A stretch of 64,000 nt of DNA from Neoceratodus forsteri (GCA_016271365.2 JADMNL010000022.1:222680501-222744500), one strand, 5' to 3'. Positions 1 through 12,560 are shown, counted from the first letter of the stretch. The notes: a model not told the origin generated them from the letters alone. Translations and numbers: made by a program.

Positions 1-1694
1 ACTTTTGCCCATGTACCTGCACACATGTTTGCATAGGTGTGGAAGTTGGCTCTGGCAGACTATGTCTCTACACACTTTTATGTCTGCAGAAACTACTCAT
101 TGCTTTATTCCCTGCAAGACCGAGTGTAACTGCCATGAAACAAAACACAGAGGAGATAATATTCTGTTTAAGGTGTAATGCCATTTTTTTAAATAAAGCC
201 ATTCATTTCATATATGCCTTTGTGCTCATTTCAAAGCATAGTAACACCTTTGTTTATTTGAACAGGACAACCAGTGGAAGGCTGAATGTGCATTAGTATC
301 CCTTTTGACTAATTTTCACAAACAAAAACACAAAAACTATTTAACCTTAATTATTTAGGGCTGTCTCATGTGTCTCATGAGGTTACACAGGTGCGTAACC
401 CACCAACAGAAAAATGACAAGAACAGGACAGGGGGCCAATTTGCCCTCTCTTTTAGAAAGAAATCAGCAAGGACTGCATGCCATGAGGTGGGCAAAGTGG
501 CCCCCGAAGCAATTCGGGGAGTAATGAGGAATCCCCAAAGTAATCCACAACAAAAAATGGAGTACTTCCTGTCATAATGAGGATTATGAAGTCCCTAGAT
601 AACAACCACTTTGCCTTACTCCACCTTCCCCCAACCACTTCTGCACCAATTTTAATGCAAGTACTTAGAAATCCATGAACTTCCCATCACTTTGCCTTAT
701 TAAACTTATTGAGCTCCAAGGTGAAGTTTGCAGTGATTCATGGGATTGCAGGTCACATGGGCTCTAGATTGCTCTGCACAGCCTCAGTTCTGTGTAGTGT
801 GTTTGTGTAGTGGTAGATGGAGACAGCTTCCTGGCAGAACTCTGTGATTCAAATCCTCTAAAAGCTGTTAAAAAAGCCTTTTTGAGCCTTTTTTTTGTTT
901 GCTCACAACCATTGTTGGAAACCCTCCTGAGCTCATATCATTCAGTGTTTATTGTTTGCGTGTGGATTTTGAATGTTAATTTAGAACATTCAGTCTGTGA
1001 ACTGACAGATATTTGAAGTTTGCTTTGAGGGAGGAGTGTATCTGTGGTGGAGGTAGGTTAAAACTGGGAGAAAAAGGCAGTCTTTCTGTTTTGGTTATAT
1101 TTTTCTTGTATAACTGTGTTAATGTACACACAGTAATATTTTCAGTAATTCATGACTTTTTTTGCTGATCGTTGTGGTGCAGCAGTGCATAATTTCAGTT
1201 TGTTTAAAAGATTTGCTTATATTACTGAAGTTTTCAATCAGCTACACATTACTTGTAGTGTGTATGTGAGAGTGTATGTGATGCATGCCATCAAATCAGG
1301 CACATTTTACTGTGCCACAGAGTAATTGCAGCAGAATGAACCTGCTATTCACTGCACCTGCATGATTTTGTACTGCTTTGTGGTATCTTGGTTTTGGACT
1401 GTTATTGCTATGCACTGCAGCTCCCCCCTCCAAACCGGCAACATTCATTCTTTTCCAGATTAGATTGTGACTTGTGAGCACTGGTTAAGGTATTGTTGTG
1501 ACTTTGCATCTGCATCTCTTCTTGATTGCACAGTGCAATCTTAATCTGTCTGTGCTTTTGCATCTGTTTAGTGCTCAGTCTTCATCTGCAAGCCACAGTA
1601 GTTTTTTTGTGTGTTTTTTTGCTTCACATCCACCAGCCTGGAGCTAAAGTTCAGAAATCTAAATTTGTTTAGAATTTTCTTGGTGATCCCCAAA
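1..1694. other. Unassigned AT-rich DNA
   Basis: No gene, RNA or repeat family was recognised. All open frames are short, lack recognisable motifs and overlap each other. The right part could be 5' sequence of the hAT-like element that follows, because a coding remnant begins at 1695, but I found no terminal inverted repeat to prove it. Confidence 0.4.
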
Positions 1695-1871
1695 ATGCCT
1701 GCAAAGACGCATGTGAGCAAAGCTGTTTCTGGCCATGGCACTGCTGCCAGTGACAAGATTGTCAATGGACATGGTAGTATGCAGAAGTGCATAGCTGATG
1801 TCAGTAAAGGGATTTCTCCATCAATGTTTTTTTACATCTCAATCTGTAGCTTCTCTTGTAGTTGGAAATGA
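1695..1871 (+). pseudogene. Possible N-terminal piece of hAT-like BED-finger transposase gene
   Basis: An open frame starts at ATG 1695 and reads a Ser/Gly/Lys-rich, low-order N-terminus before a stop just ahead of the CR1 at 1880. A compositionally similar Ser/Gly-rich stretch resumes after that CR1 (about 4607) and leads into a BED zinc finger. I therefore infer that this is the 5' part of one transposase gene split by the CR1. The link rests on position, strand and composition only. No catalytic motif lies in this piece. Confidence 0.35.
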
Positions 1872-1917
1872 CTGAGGTGCCAAAAAACGATGGGGGGGGG
1901 GGGCAGCCCTACTGTAT

Positions 1918-2697
1918 ATGTCAATGAAAATATCAAAGCCACAGAAATTCAGAATACACATAAGGAGCCAGAAGAACTGTGGGTCACCCTGGATAGGAAA
2001 TGGGACAAACATACACATTGGGGTTGTCTACAGACCTCCAGACCAGGGGGAGGATGTAGACACATTACTGTTAGAAGATATACAGAACATGGCAGCTAAA
2101 GGGGAGGTTCTGATAATGGGAGACTTCAACATGCCAGAAACAGATTGGTCAATACCAGCAGGAACATCTTCCAGAACTAGACACATAGTGGATTCCTTGC
2201 AGGGGGAGGGCCTCAAACAACTGGTACAACAACCCACAAGATACAAGGCTATCCTAGATCTAGTACTGACTAACAGGGAAAGGATCATAGATCTCCAGGT
2301 AGAAGGTCACCTGGGGGCCAGTGACCATCACATGGTATGGTTCAATTTGGCCACTAGAACTAAATTATCCCATTCTAAAGCAAAAATAGGGTACTTCAAA
2401 GGAGCTGACTTTGATAAGATGGCCAACAGAGTTAAGCTAGCCCTGGCAAGAAGAAATACAGGTGAGGGGGTGCAGGCAAAGTGGGCAAGCATTAAGGATG
2501 CAATACTTGAAGCAACATCCCATTGTGTTAGAGAGAAAAGGAAGTGCAAAAGAAGAAGGAAACTATTTGGTTCTCAAAAACAGTTGCAGAAAAGATCAGA
2601 TCCAAAAGGCTGGCCTTCAGGAAATATAAGGGAATGCAGTGGGATGAAGATAGGGAGGCATACCAAACTTCCCGAATGGAAGCAGGAAAGGCAGTAA
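1918..2697 (+). pseudogene. CR1 endonuclease domain remnant
   Basis: This 259-residue open frame is the longest intact part of the LINE. It contains the second half of an AP-like endonuclease: a YRPPDQ block, GDFNMPETDW (catalytic Asp/Asn region), an LDLVLTN block and GASDHHMVWF (catalytic Asp-His). Such domains nick target DNA for target-primed reverse transcription. The N-terminal catalytic part is missing or out of frame upstream, and the frame is lost at about 2560, where a Lys/Arg-rich linker continues in another frame (2544-2855). Confidence 0.85.
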
Positions 2698-3066
2698 GGC
2701 AGGCAAAGGCCCAAACCAAGGAAACACTAGCACAAACAGTAAAAGAAGGTGACAAGATTTTCTATAGATACATTAGTGAAAGAAGAAAGTCCAGAGGGGG
2801 TATTGCAAGATCAAAGAGGATAAGGGGGCATGTGAGGAGGAGGAGGACCATGTAAATGCATATATCCTAAATAGATACTTCCGTTCAGTATTTACTGAGG
2901 AGAAGGTAGGAAGGGCCCACAGCTGAGCACCATGGACACAGGTGGGAGAGAGGTGTGCACTAGTTCCTTCATAAAAAAAAGGGTCCTACAAGAGCTCGAT
3001 AAGCTCAGGGTGGACAAGGCAATGGGGCCTGATGGCATACATCCCAGGGTACTTTAGGAGCTAAGG

Positions 3067-4494
3067 GTGGAACTAGCAGAGCCAGTATCAGAACTGTTTA
3101 GTGAGTCTCTGAGCACAGGAGAGGTCCCAGAAAGCTGGAAAAGGGCTCATGTGATCCCACTCCACAACAGTGGTAGCAGGGAAGTGGCAGACAACTACAG
3201 ACCAGTCAGTCTTACCTCAGTAGTGGGCAAGATTATGGAGGCGATCCTTAAGGAAAGGATAATGCAATAGCTGGAATCCATAGGAGCACAGGATCCAAGA
3301 CAGCATGGGTTTACAACAGGAAGGTCCTGTCAAACTAATCTCATAGATTTCCTTGACTGGGTAACCAGACTGGTGGACCAAGGGGGAGCAGTTGATGTCA
3401 GCTAACTTGACTTCAGCAAAGCTTTCAACACTGTTCCACATAGAAGATTGATTAATAAGCTGGGTAGGCTCGGGGTGGGTCAGAAGTTGATCAACTGGGT
3501 GGCAAACTGGTTGATGGGCAGTAGACAGAGAGTGCTGGTAAAAGGTATACAGTCATAAGAGATGCAAGTCACAAGTGGGGTACCTCAGGGATCAGTCCTG
3601 GGGCCAGTCCTCTTCAATATCATCATCAGTGACATTGCAGATGGACTGGAGGCTAAGGTCTGTCTGTTTGCAGATGACACCAAGATCTGCAACTGAGTAG
3701 ATGATCCAGATGGGGTGGGCAGAATGAGAAGAGATCTAGATAAACTGGCAAAATGGTTGGAAGAGTGGCAGCTGGAGTTTAACGCAAACAAGTGCAAGAT
3801 CATGTACAAAGGGAGGAGAAACCCTGAAGCCACCTATAGGTTGGTAGGGGAGTTGTTGGCAGTCACAAGGAAAAAAAGAGACTTGGGCATCATCATCATC
3901 ACAGATGACCTGAAATCATCCAAGCAGACCATTAAAGCAGTAGGTAAGGCTAGGGAGATGTTGGGGTGTATTAGTAGGGGTATCACAAGTCATAAGAGAG
4001 AGGTAATAATTCCTCTTTGCAAGACACTGGTTAGGCTCCATCTGGAGTACTGTGTGCAGTACTGGAGGCCACACTTTCACAAGGACATTAACCAAATTGA
4101 GGCAGTCCAGAGAATGGCAACCAAAATGGTGCAAGGATTGCATCAGAAAACTTAAGTGGACAGGTTAACGGAGCTCAATATGTATACCTTAGAGCAAAGG
4201 AGGGAAAAAAATGATATGATCAAAACATTCAAACACCTTAAGAACATTAACAAGGTGAAAGAGTCTAACATGTTTCAAGATAAGAAAAATAGCAGGACAG
4301 GAGGACACAGCATGAGATTAGAGGGAGGCCGATTAAGGTGTAATGTGAGGAAGTTCTTTTTCACAGAAAGGGTGGTGGATGCATGGAACGGCTTACCTCA
4401 GGAAGTGGTGGATATGAATACAGTGCGGGGCTTCAAACAGGCATGGGATAGGCATAAGGGAGCAATACAGATGAGTATGAATAGATACAGGTAG
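3067..4494 (+). pseudogene. CR1 reverse transcriptase and C-terminal region, broken
   Basis: Successive frames carry RT motifs: NYRPVSLTSVVGK (about 3190-3235), QHGF (about 3300), the FSKAF block (about 3410-3430), the [15 protein letters not shown] block (about 3575-3620) and FADDTKICN (about 3668-3695), with the catalytic Asp pair kept. The downstream 146-residue frame (3715-4155) is the thumb (WQLEFNANKCKIM, RLHLEYCVQYWRPH). The 112-residue frame (4156-4494) is the C-terminal FFTERVVDAWNGLP block. In-frame stops separate the pieces. Confidence 0.85.
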
Positions 4495-4607
4495 GCCATT
4501 GATAGAGCAAAGGCCTATGGCACATACATAAGGTTGAAAAAGAAATGGGCAGACTGTATGGGCCTTGAGGTCCTTATCTGCCATCAACTTCTATGTTTCT
4601 ATGTTGT

Positions 4608-5347
4608 TCCAGCTGGTGGTGTTAGTGCAGTTTCTGGTGGCATGAGTATTGCTGCCTTAAGTTCCACTTATGACCAGTTAACCATTTCAAAAAATATAGT
4701 TAAGTCTAAAGCTGTGACTGACAATGTAGATGATGTCATACTGTCCATTAACACCCCCATGGTAGTTGAACACGATTCCGATCCTGGCAATGATATCTCA
4801 CAATGTCATATTTCTTCCAGCGCTGCTGAGATTGTGCCTTTGCTATCCAATTATTCAAAGTGTGGCACGAAAATATTGGGTGATGATGATGATTCTGCTG
4901 TGGTTGGAACATGTTCTCCACATGACAGCATCCAAGCTGAAAATGTGGATGCGGATGATGTTGATGAATATGATAATGATGTCAGTGACCCCTGTTGGGA
5001 ACCGGAGAACAAGAAAGTCAAGGTGGCTGTGTCTCGGTCTGTTGGTGTTAAATCCCTCCTCCTCAAAAAGGTTGTGATTTAGTGGTTTCTGTTGATTATG
5101 ATGATGACTCAGTAATAATCATAGGTAGTCGTGGTGGTCAATTGGAGTCCAAGTGTGTCCAGCCTGAAAAATCATGTAGCACAGCCCCCATTTCAGGGGT
5201 TAAAAAAACGGAGTCCAAGAAGCAGCATCAGGGACATGTTAAAAGCAGGGGATCACAATCCCTTGTTTGGGATTTTTTTGTCCAAGATGCAAATAATGAG
5301 TCAGTTGTAATCTGCTAGCTTTGCCATACGTGTGTGAGTCGAAACAA
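4608..5347 (+). pseudogene. hAT-like transposase N-terminus with BED zinc finger, truncated
   Basis: Resumes after the CR1. An acidic Asp/Val-rich stretch (to 5082) is followed, in a second frame, by a BED-finger start: SLVWDFF (about 5257-5280), then Cys codons at 5313 and 5322 in a C-x2-C arrangement, with VSRNKN after it. BED fingers are the DNA-binding domain of hAT transposases and the derived ZBED genes. The codon between the two Cys codons is followed or replaced by TAG (5316-5318), probably from CAG. The His pair, dimerisation and DDE catalytic regions are absent, because a reversed CR1 begins at about 5348 and the gene does not resume afterwards in this window. Confidence 0.6.
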
Positions 5348-7255
5348 AAATTGCCTTATGTCTGTCCCATGCACTCTTGAATTCTCCCACAGTTTTAGAC
5401 CCCACAACCTCCTCAGGAAGGCTGTTCCAAGCATCCACCACCCTCTCTGTGAAAAAATACTTCCTCACATTGCCCCTGAGCCGTCCCCGCTCTATCTTCA
5501 AATTGTGTCCCGTTGTTCTTGCACATCTCTTTTTCTGAAAGATGCTACCCTCTTGGACTTTGTTGATTCCACTGAGGTACTTAAACATTTCTATCATGTC
5601 TCCCCTCTCCCTCCTTTCTTCAAGGGTATACATAATAAGCTCCTTTAGCCTCTCCTCATATGGCTTCTCTTGCAGACCCTGCACCATTTTAGTTACCCTC
5701 CTCTGAACTGCCTCCATCCTGTCTATGTCCTTGCGGAGATGGGGTCTCCGGAACTGGACACAGTACTCCAGATGGGGTCTCACCAACTGTCTGTATAGGG
5801 GAATAACAACTTCCTGTTTTCTGCCGGTGATGCCTTTCCCTATACATCCCAGTATACCCCCAGCCCTCCCTACTGCCTTCTCACATTGCTTGCCAACCTT
5901 AAGGTCATCTGATATGATTACCCCAGGTCCCTTTCCATTTTCTTGCTGTTACTACCTCCCCCATTGTGTAATCTTCCCCTGGGTTTTTGTTTCCCAGGTG
6001 CATTACTTTGCACTTCTTTGCATTGAATCCAAGCTGCCATACTTCTGACCATTCCTCCAACCTTGCCAAGTCCCTTCTCATCCTTTCCATGCCTCTTTGT
6101 GTATCAACCCTGTTGCAGATCTTTGTGTCATCTGAAAAGAGGCATACATTTCCTTCCAGTCCCTCTGCAATGTCACTTATAAAGACATTAAAAAGGACAG
6201 GACCCAGTACTAAACCATGCGGTACCCCACTAGTAACCACTCTTTCTTCAGAGTGGACTCCATTTACAATTATCTTCTGTGTCCTGTTGTTCAGCCAATG
6301 TTTTACCCAGGCTACCACCCTGGGACCCACTCTAAGGCTGTTTAATTTGACTACTAATCTTTTGTGTGGGACTCTGTCAAATGCCTTGCTAAAGTCTAGG
6401 TAGGCCATGTCCACAGCCCCTTCCTGGTCTACTACTTTGGTCACCCAGTCAAAGAAATCAATTAGATTCATCTCACATGACCTTCCCGCTATGAACCCAT
6501 GCTGCCTTGGGTCCTGTGCCCCACTGGCCTCTAGGTACTCAACATTTCTTTCCTTCAGAAGTGATTCCATCACTTTCCCTACCACAGAGGTCAAACTGAC
6601 AGGTCTGTAGTTTCCTGCCTCTGTCTTGCTCCCACTTTGGTGAAGGGGAATCACATCAGCCTTCTTCCAGTCCTCAGGTACCACACCATCCTCCCATGAT
6701 TTGTTATAAAGGATAGTCAGTGGTGTCACTAGTTCTCTGCTTAATTCTTTTAGAATTCTGGGGTGAATTCCATCTAGCCACATTGTTTTGTCCACCTTCA
6801 GTTTTAGGAATTCTTTCAGAACCCTTTCTTCTGTGAAAGGACTGTGATCAACCCCCCTCTCCAGAGTGCTTCTGTTCATTGGATTAGGCACCACCCCCAC
6901 TTCTTCTTTTGTGAATACTGAACAGAAGTATTTATTCAGTATCCCTGCTTTTTCGCTGTCACTCTTGCCCACCCACTATTCATTCTATTCAGCCTCACTA
7001 TCCTTCCCTTTTTCTTTCTACACTCCCTGATATACCTACAAAAGGTTTTATCCCCCTTCTTAACTGAGTTGGCTATCTTTTCCTCAGTTTGTGCCTTTGC
7101 TATTCTGACTACCCTCCCTGCTTCCTTCTGCCTTAACTGGTACAGTTCTCTGTCCTGCTCCTTCTGCATTTCCTTGTACTTCCTAAATGCTATCTTTTTC
7201 TCCCTAACCTTCACCACCACTTCTTTTGAAAACCATAGTGGCTTTTTGTTTCATT
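5348..7255 (-). mobile_element. CR1-like LINE, minus strand, 5'- and 3'-truncated
   Basis: Minus-strand CR1. Reading from 7220 downward: the basic linker (7220-6936), a 355-residue frame with the reverse transcriptase (6972-5905), and the C-terminal block (5786-5301, ending in FFTERVVDAWNSLP). The closest relative in the window is the 25.7-26.5-kb copy. That copy has a 3' UTR and TTCTATG tail which this one lacks, so this copy is cut at its 3' end where it meets the hAT remnant. It also lacks the endonuclease domain. Confidence 0.9.
5905..6972 (-). pseudogene. CR1 reverse transcriptase, 355-residue open frame
   Basis: The longest uninterrupted LINE frame in the first 30 kb. Motifs in order: a DGIHPRILKEL block (residues about 65-75), [73 protein letters not shown] and FSDDTKICN. 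The last replaces the usual FADD with FSDD but keeps both catalytic Asp. PHG replaces the usual PQG. It ends in a frameshift in the thumb, and the C-terminal domain continues at 5786-5301. Confidence 0.9.
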
Positions 7256-7275
7256 TTGATTTGTTTATTTGCCAG

Positions 7276-7785
7276 TAAGTGCGCTTTGGCCGAGCATGAG
7301 ACCAGATACCTAGAATTTATTCTAGCTGGCCAAGTGAAGCCTGAGATCACTAAGGTTGAAGCAGTGGCCAAATGCCCCGTACCTCAAACTAAAAAGCAGG
7401 TACAATCATTCCTAGGACTTGACAGTTACTACAAGCACTTCATGCCCAATTTTGCTGCTATTGCTGCCCCTTTCACTGATATGACAAAGAAAAGATGTGG
7501 CAACATGGTCAAATGGACTCCAGAATGTGAGGAAGCATTCTGAGCCATTAAAAGTGCTTTATGTTCCTCCCCGGTCTTAAGAAGTCCTGACTTAGACAAA
7601 CCATTTGAGGTCCATACGGATGCCTCCAATGCTGGGATTGGAGCAGTACTAAGCCAGAATATAGATGGAGAGGAACATCCAATACTTTTCATCTCCAGAA
7701 AACTTCATGACCGTGAAAAAAATATGCCACTATAGAGAAGGAGTGCTTGGCCATTAAGGGGGCTATTATACTGCAGTAGCTATGT
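7276..7785 (+). pseudogene. Gypsy/Ty3-type pol fragment (RT end and RNase H)
   Basis: Translated in one frame with a single TGA (7541-7543) and a frame loss near 7720. The fragment has the RT-connection block KKQVQSFLGLDSYYKHF, WTPECEEAF, SPDLDKPFEVHTDASNAGIGAVLSQ (RNase H, with the first catalytic Asp in TDAS), EEHPILFISRKL and KECLAIKGAI. This order is diagnostic of Ty3/Gypsy LTR retrotransposons. No LTRs, protease or integrase were seen nearby, so it is an isolated ~500-bp piece immediately downstream of the reversed CR1. Confidence 0.85.
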
Positions 7786-7976
7786 CATCACAGCTGGTAT
7801 GCTGCACTAGCTATTGCAGCATACAACACAGAACACACATACACATGTGCATTTGGATAAGAGTCATCAGACAGGAAGTGGCCGCAGTGGTGAGAGCAGT
7901 ATTACATGAGAGTGGCACTAATTAAATCAACAACGAGTAAGGACTCAGAAAGGAAGACTAACTTGTTTTTCATAGT

Positions 7977-8166
7977 GATAGTGGCCCATACACTATAAAA
8001 GGCAATGTATGGGTCACTATCCACAACAAGCACGAGTAGCCATCTCGTAGTTGTCATGGTGATCAAAAGCTTTTGAGCTACTGTCTTGAGGTTTAAATGG
8101 TTGCCATAAACAACCACTTGATGGCCACACATGCTTGCTATGGATAGTGGCCCATACATTATCCTC
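7977..8166. repeat. Foldback element, copy 1 (TGTATGGGYC family)
   Basis: Two arms, about 8004-8066 and 8073-8162, are near-perfect inverted complements around a CAAAAGCTTTTG centre (8064-8075). Ends read AATGTATGGGTCACTATCC and the complement of GGATAGTGGCCCATACATT. A further GATAGTGGCCCATACA end just to the left (7977-7992) suggests an abutting partial unit. It is related in ends, arm sequence and AAGCTT centre to the 17.9-kb element. Noncoding. Confidence 0.75.
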
Positions 8167-10454
8167 TATACATCCCTCACAAGGGGAGAGACACTTTGCA
8201 CTCAGCTGTATGACTGCAACAGATTATAGTTATATAACAAGAAGCAAGACAGGATGTATTCATCGTGTCCCAGTATGTCTACAGGTCATACCAGCAAAAG
8301 TTTGGAGGGCCATGAAGCAAGACCAACCAACTACTACCATAAGAAGTTCTCATGATACATTTAAGTAACTTCCATTGCTGAGGATGGTGGCCACAAAAGA
8401 ACCCTCTAGGAATATGAGTGAGAAAGACCAGAAAGGTTCAATAAATTCTACCCTGAAGACATGGCCAGGCACAATAACATTGGTGGTGGTATCTATAGTC
8501 TATAAATATGAAGCCTGTTTAATATGTGTTGGTGTTCAGCTGTTTTATGTTGATGAGTGAAGCCATCTCAGCAGTACCTGTTGAATGAAACTGCATTCAT
8601 GAAAGCAGTCTCCTCATCCTTTGTGTTTCTTTGTCACATATGGGCAAAAGATTCAACACAGGTTTGCAGCTTTCTCAGCAACTCAACATCCTCCACCAGG
8701 TACCACAGGATTTCCCTGCAATGAACTCATCTTTTTTTTGGGGGGGGAAGAGTCCTTTTTCTCCCACAGAGTCCCTGCCAGTGCCATCTGACACCCCCCC
8801 ATATGCCGACCAGATATCAGACCCCCTTCCCTTCAGCCCCCAAGAATTGCCCCTTGTTGCAGGGTGGGGAGATCCTCAACCCACCAGAATAGATCCAGTT
8901 CTGAGGAGGTGCCCTCCTGGTGGCGCTGTAGGGGGACAATCATCATCCTGCAGTAGTGGGCTCCTGTGTTTTCCATTTTTCTCTCTTATTTGAATGGGGC
9001 ATGCAATGATGCCATCAGAGGAAATGTGCATGCATCCATAGGTGCTCCTCAAGGCGTCTGCCCCATCTCTGCTCCTCTACTGCAGCATCAGCACCCTGCC
9101 CCCAGCCTCTGCTAGGGGGCAGTCGAGCACCAATCACTTGTGCCCCCCTCCCTGAAGAAGGAGAGAGCAGTCCCTCAGATGCTCAATCCTTCTCCTCCCC
9201 TGCCAAACCCCAGTGGCCCTTGCTCATTCCTGAACACGGTTGCTGGTGTAGTGTGAAGTAAGGCATTCAGTGCCTCAGCCCTCAGCATCACCGGGCCAGC
9301 AATGAGCCCATCTTTTAATGTTTTTCCAATGTCCTCAGTGCTGTCTTTTTCAGTTCCCAAACCCTGTGATCCTGGCTGCTGTGGCAGTACTCTTCATCTC
9401 AGTGGTATGGGTGGGAAAGCCAAAGCAGATGCCAATGCCTTTTGGTTCATTAATATGGAGTTTGCAAAAACTGGGGAGTCAATGCTTGCTGTCCCATGTA
9501 TCTGCCTCAACTGCATCATGTGCCACTTCTCCAATGAGAAACTAAGTGACTTATCCTACCTTATGCCACCTATGGTCCTTTTGTACATTCATGGCCCCTT
9601 ATCTATGCTTCGACCCAGACAGAGATAGTGTAAGTACCCAGTCTGTGAAATGTATATGTTTTTATGCTTAACTTGTTTCATGTATATTGTTGGACATGGC
9701 AGAAATCCCATATCAGAATCCTAATGCCATAACCAATGGAAACCAGCCTGTCATTCTGATACTAATCCAAAAATATCTAATGCCTTCCTCACTGTTTGTC
9801 AGTCCTGTCCCTTCTGTGGGTTATTACTTCACATCTAACCAGCAGCTGATTATGATTTTTCTGTAAGTGAGGTGTCTCAGATCTCCATCCAATAGTTGTA
9901 CCTATTGAAAAGGTAGTGCACATGAAGAGCCTGTACATATAAGCGTAGTCACAGGTACCCTCTTGTAGATGAGCCCCTTCATGGGCACAATTTTAATTGG
10001 TGGTTCCTGGCTTGGTGAATAAGACACACATATGAATTTGAAGTGTTATAAGAAACTTCACTGCTATTATGCAGATACTGTATATAACCTATATTGCATG
10101 TAAGCCAATTTAATAGGCACTTGGAATGTATACCTGGAGACCATTGAGCATAAAACAAATGAACCCCATGAGAGGTATTACCAGAATTGTCTGGAATGAC
10201 GTCCTTCATTAGGGCAGATCTACACATTTATGAACCTTAGGTGGTCAGACAGAATAGCCCTATGGGTATTTTATGCAATAAAAATCTATATTTCTATGAC
10301 AATCTACACAACTGATGCTAACAGGGCATGTACTTTTTTTGTTAATCTATGCGCATGCATTTATTGGATTGTGGCTTTACTTGTAATACTTTCTAAGCAA
10401 TTTGTTTCAGAATTTTTTGAGGGATCTGTCTTTAGTGTAGTTTGTAGCCCTGAA

Positions 10455-10457
<3 letters not shown>

Positions 10458-10488
<31 letters not shown>
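10458..10488. repeat. (TG)n microsatellite
   Basis: An uninterrupted run of about 15 TG dinucleotides. Confidence 0.95.
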
Positions 10489-10491
<3 letters not shown>

Positions 10492-10963
10492 TCTTTTAAT
10501 GAATTGCTCCTTCAGTGTTAATGCATTTTCTTACCACACAGTTTGCCGTAAGCTGATGATTTCTCCATTCATTTAAATGGAACACTAGCTGCAATAGGTT
10601 AAGTAGCCACATTAGCAAATAGTGAAAACCTAAACAGCCACATTAGTAAATAGTAAAAACTCTTCACCCACTGATGCCCATCCAAACCAGATGGCATCCT
10701 CAAACCCCTGTCTCTGTGCTTTGCTGGTGTGAAGCCACACAATGGGATGGGGCCTAGGGTGGGTCTGGAACAGGAGCATCCAGCTGGATGTTGGTAGCAC
10801 TCCAAAAGTAGATCCCACATGTACAAGGAGTGAGGATAACTGGGATACGGCAGTTCTTCAGGGTTTCCATATCCTCACCGGCCAAATTTCAGTTTCGATT
10901 TTACACTGGTCAGCGCTGGTCATGCCCTCATCCTGCTTTGGAGACTCTTTGATATGGGGGCTG

Positions 10964-10966
<3 letters not shown>

Positions 10967-11005
<39 letters not shown>
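10967..11005. repeat. (TG)n microsatellite
   Basis: An uninterrupted TG run of about 19 units. Confidence 0.95.
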
Positions 11006-11007
<2 letters not shown>

Positions 11008-11269
11008 GGTGAATGGGATGAGAAATGCACTTGTGACCAGGCATAAGAGTAAGATTGCTTCTTCTGTAGCCCCTAGTGCTGCTTAGCTTCTTCCCCTTTT
11101 CTGGCTCTCAACGCCATGGAGAATGTCTGTAGAAAATAATCTGGGCATGCTCACCCGCACCCCTAAACAGATGTCTGTCCCATCCACCCTCTCAGTCACT
11201 TGTGCAGACAGGTATCAGGTACAAAGGAGCAAGGATCCATCAGTGTGGATATCTACATGTGTGTATGTG

Positions 11270-12560
11270 TGGATCTTAGCCCAATCAGTGCAGAGGAGGT
11301 AAAGGAGGAATTAGGCAAGCTGAGGGTGAACAAAGCCATGGGCGAGGATGGCCTACACCCTAGGGTGCTCAGAGAGTTAAGGGGGGTACTGGCAGACCCA
11401 CTGGTGGGGCTAGTTAACTGGTTCCTGGATATGGGATTGGTAGCAGAGGACTGGAAGAAGGCAGATGTGGTGCCAATCCATATGGGAGGCAGCAGGGAAG
11501 AGGTGGTCAATTATCGACCAGTCAGTCTCACATCAGTGATGGGTAATGTAATGCAGACAATTCTGAAGCAAAGGGTGGTCAGCTACCTGGAGTAAGAGGG
11601 GCTACAAGACATCTGGCAGTACTGCTTCACTTGGGGTTGGTCATGTAAGACAAACCTGGTTGAATTCTTTGATGAGGTGACGAGGGTGGTTGACCAGGGT
11701 GGTGCAGTGGATGTGGCCTACATGGACTTCGTGAAGGCCTTCGACATGGTGCCCCACAAATAACTGGTCAATAAGTTGTGGAGTCTGGGGGAGGGGCAGA
11801 AAATAACAAGGTGGGTGGAAAGCTGGCTGATGAGTAGAAGCCAAAGGGTGGTGGTCAATGGGGTGCTCTCTGGGGAGACAAGGGTTGTGAGTGGGGTTCC
11901 CCAGGGGTCAGTGTTGGGGCCCATTCTGTTTAATGTCTATGTCAGTGACATAGCAGAGGGGCAACAGGGGCAAATATTCCTTTTTGTAGATGATATGAAA
12001 CTCAGCAACAGGGTGGACACCCTTTGGGGGAGATGCAATGAAGAAAGATCTTAAATTGCTGGAAGAGTGGTCAGAAAAATGGCAGCTAAAGTTCATTGCC
12101 AGGAAATGCACAGTGATGCACTTGGGGAGGAGGAATCCAAATGCCACGTACACACTTGGGGGAAATAATGGCTGCAACAAGGCAGGAGAAAGATCTAGGA
12201 GCTATAATCACAGATGACCTTAGGATGTGGACCCAGTGCAGCAAGGCAGTGGGCAAATCTAGCAGGATGCTGGCATGCATAGGGAGGGGGATAACCAGCA
12301 GAAGGAGGGATGTGTTGATGCCACTCTACAGATCCGTGGTGAGGCCAGACTTAGAGTATGGAGGACAGTTTTGGAGACCTCATCTACAAAAAGACATAGC
12401 TAGCATAGAAAGGGTGCAGAGAAAAGCCACTAAAATGGTACATGGGCTAAGGGGGAGGTCAATATTAGGAGAGGTTGAAGGAGCTGGATTTGTATCCTCT
12501 GGAGAAAAGAATGGAGAGAGGGGACATGACTTAAACATTTTAGTATGAATGGTGATCTTA
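11270..12560 (+). mobile_element. CR1-like LINE, 5' part of a split copy
   Basis: Plus-strand CR1 reverse transcriptase with frameshifts: a DGLHPRVLREL block, AEDWKKADVVPIHMGGS, NYRPVSLTSVMGN (about 11510-11550), a KAFDMVPH block (about 11735-11757), [15 protein letters not shown] (about 11890-11930), FVDDMKLSN (about 11985-12010, Asp pair retained but Ala changed to Val), then the thumb ending at about 12545. The frame breaks off inside the RGHDLNIL stretch. The matching C-terminal part is found at 15577-15915, so the element was split by a ~3-kb insertion. Confidence 0.88.

Larger units (their letters stand above)
1880..4607 (+). mobile_element. CR1-like LINE, near full-length ORF2, decayed
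   Basis: Non-LTR retrotransposon of the CR1 clade on the plus strand. In order: an AP-endonuclease domain (about 1918-2540, with GDFNMP and an SDHH motif), a basic linker, then reverse transcriptase (about 2990-3700, with [47 protein letters not shown] and FADDTKICN), a thumb/C-terminal region (3715-4155), and a terminal block (4156-4494) with FFTERVVDAWNGLP. The 3' end has the typical CR1 tail of repeated TTCTATG (about 4585-4606). Several stops and frameshifts break the frame, for example TAA at 3403, so no intact protein is made. It sits inside a hAT-like gene. No clear target duplication was seen, as expected for CR1. Confidence 0.9.
8167..11269. other. Unassigned DNA with two (TG)n tracts
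   Basis: No recognisable gene. The part at 8700-9300 is C-rich and GC-richer than its surroundings. The small frames at 8631-8993 and 9302-9628 have no family motifs. (TG)n microsatellites lie at about 10458-10488 and 10967-11005. Confidence 0.4.

Noticed and set aside
9302..9628. 108-residue open frame as a host gene
   Set aside because: No family motif, no splice or promoter context, and an alternative frame overlaps it.
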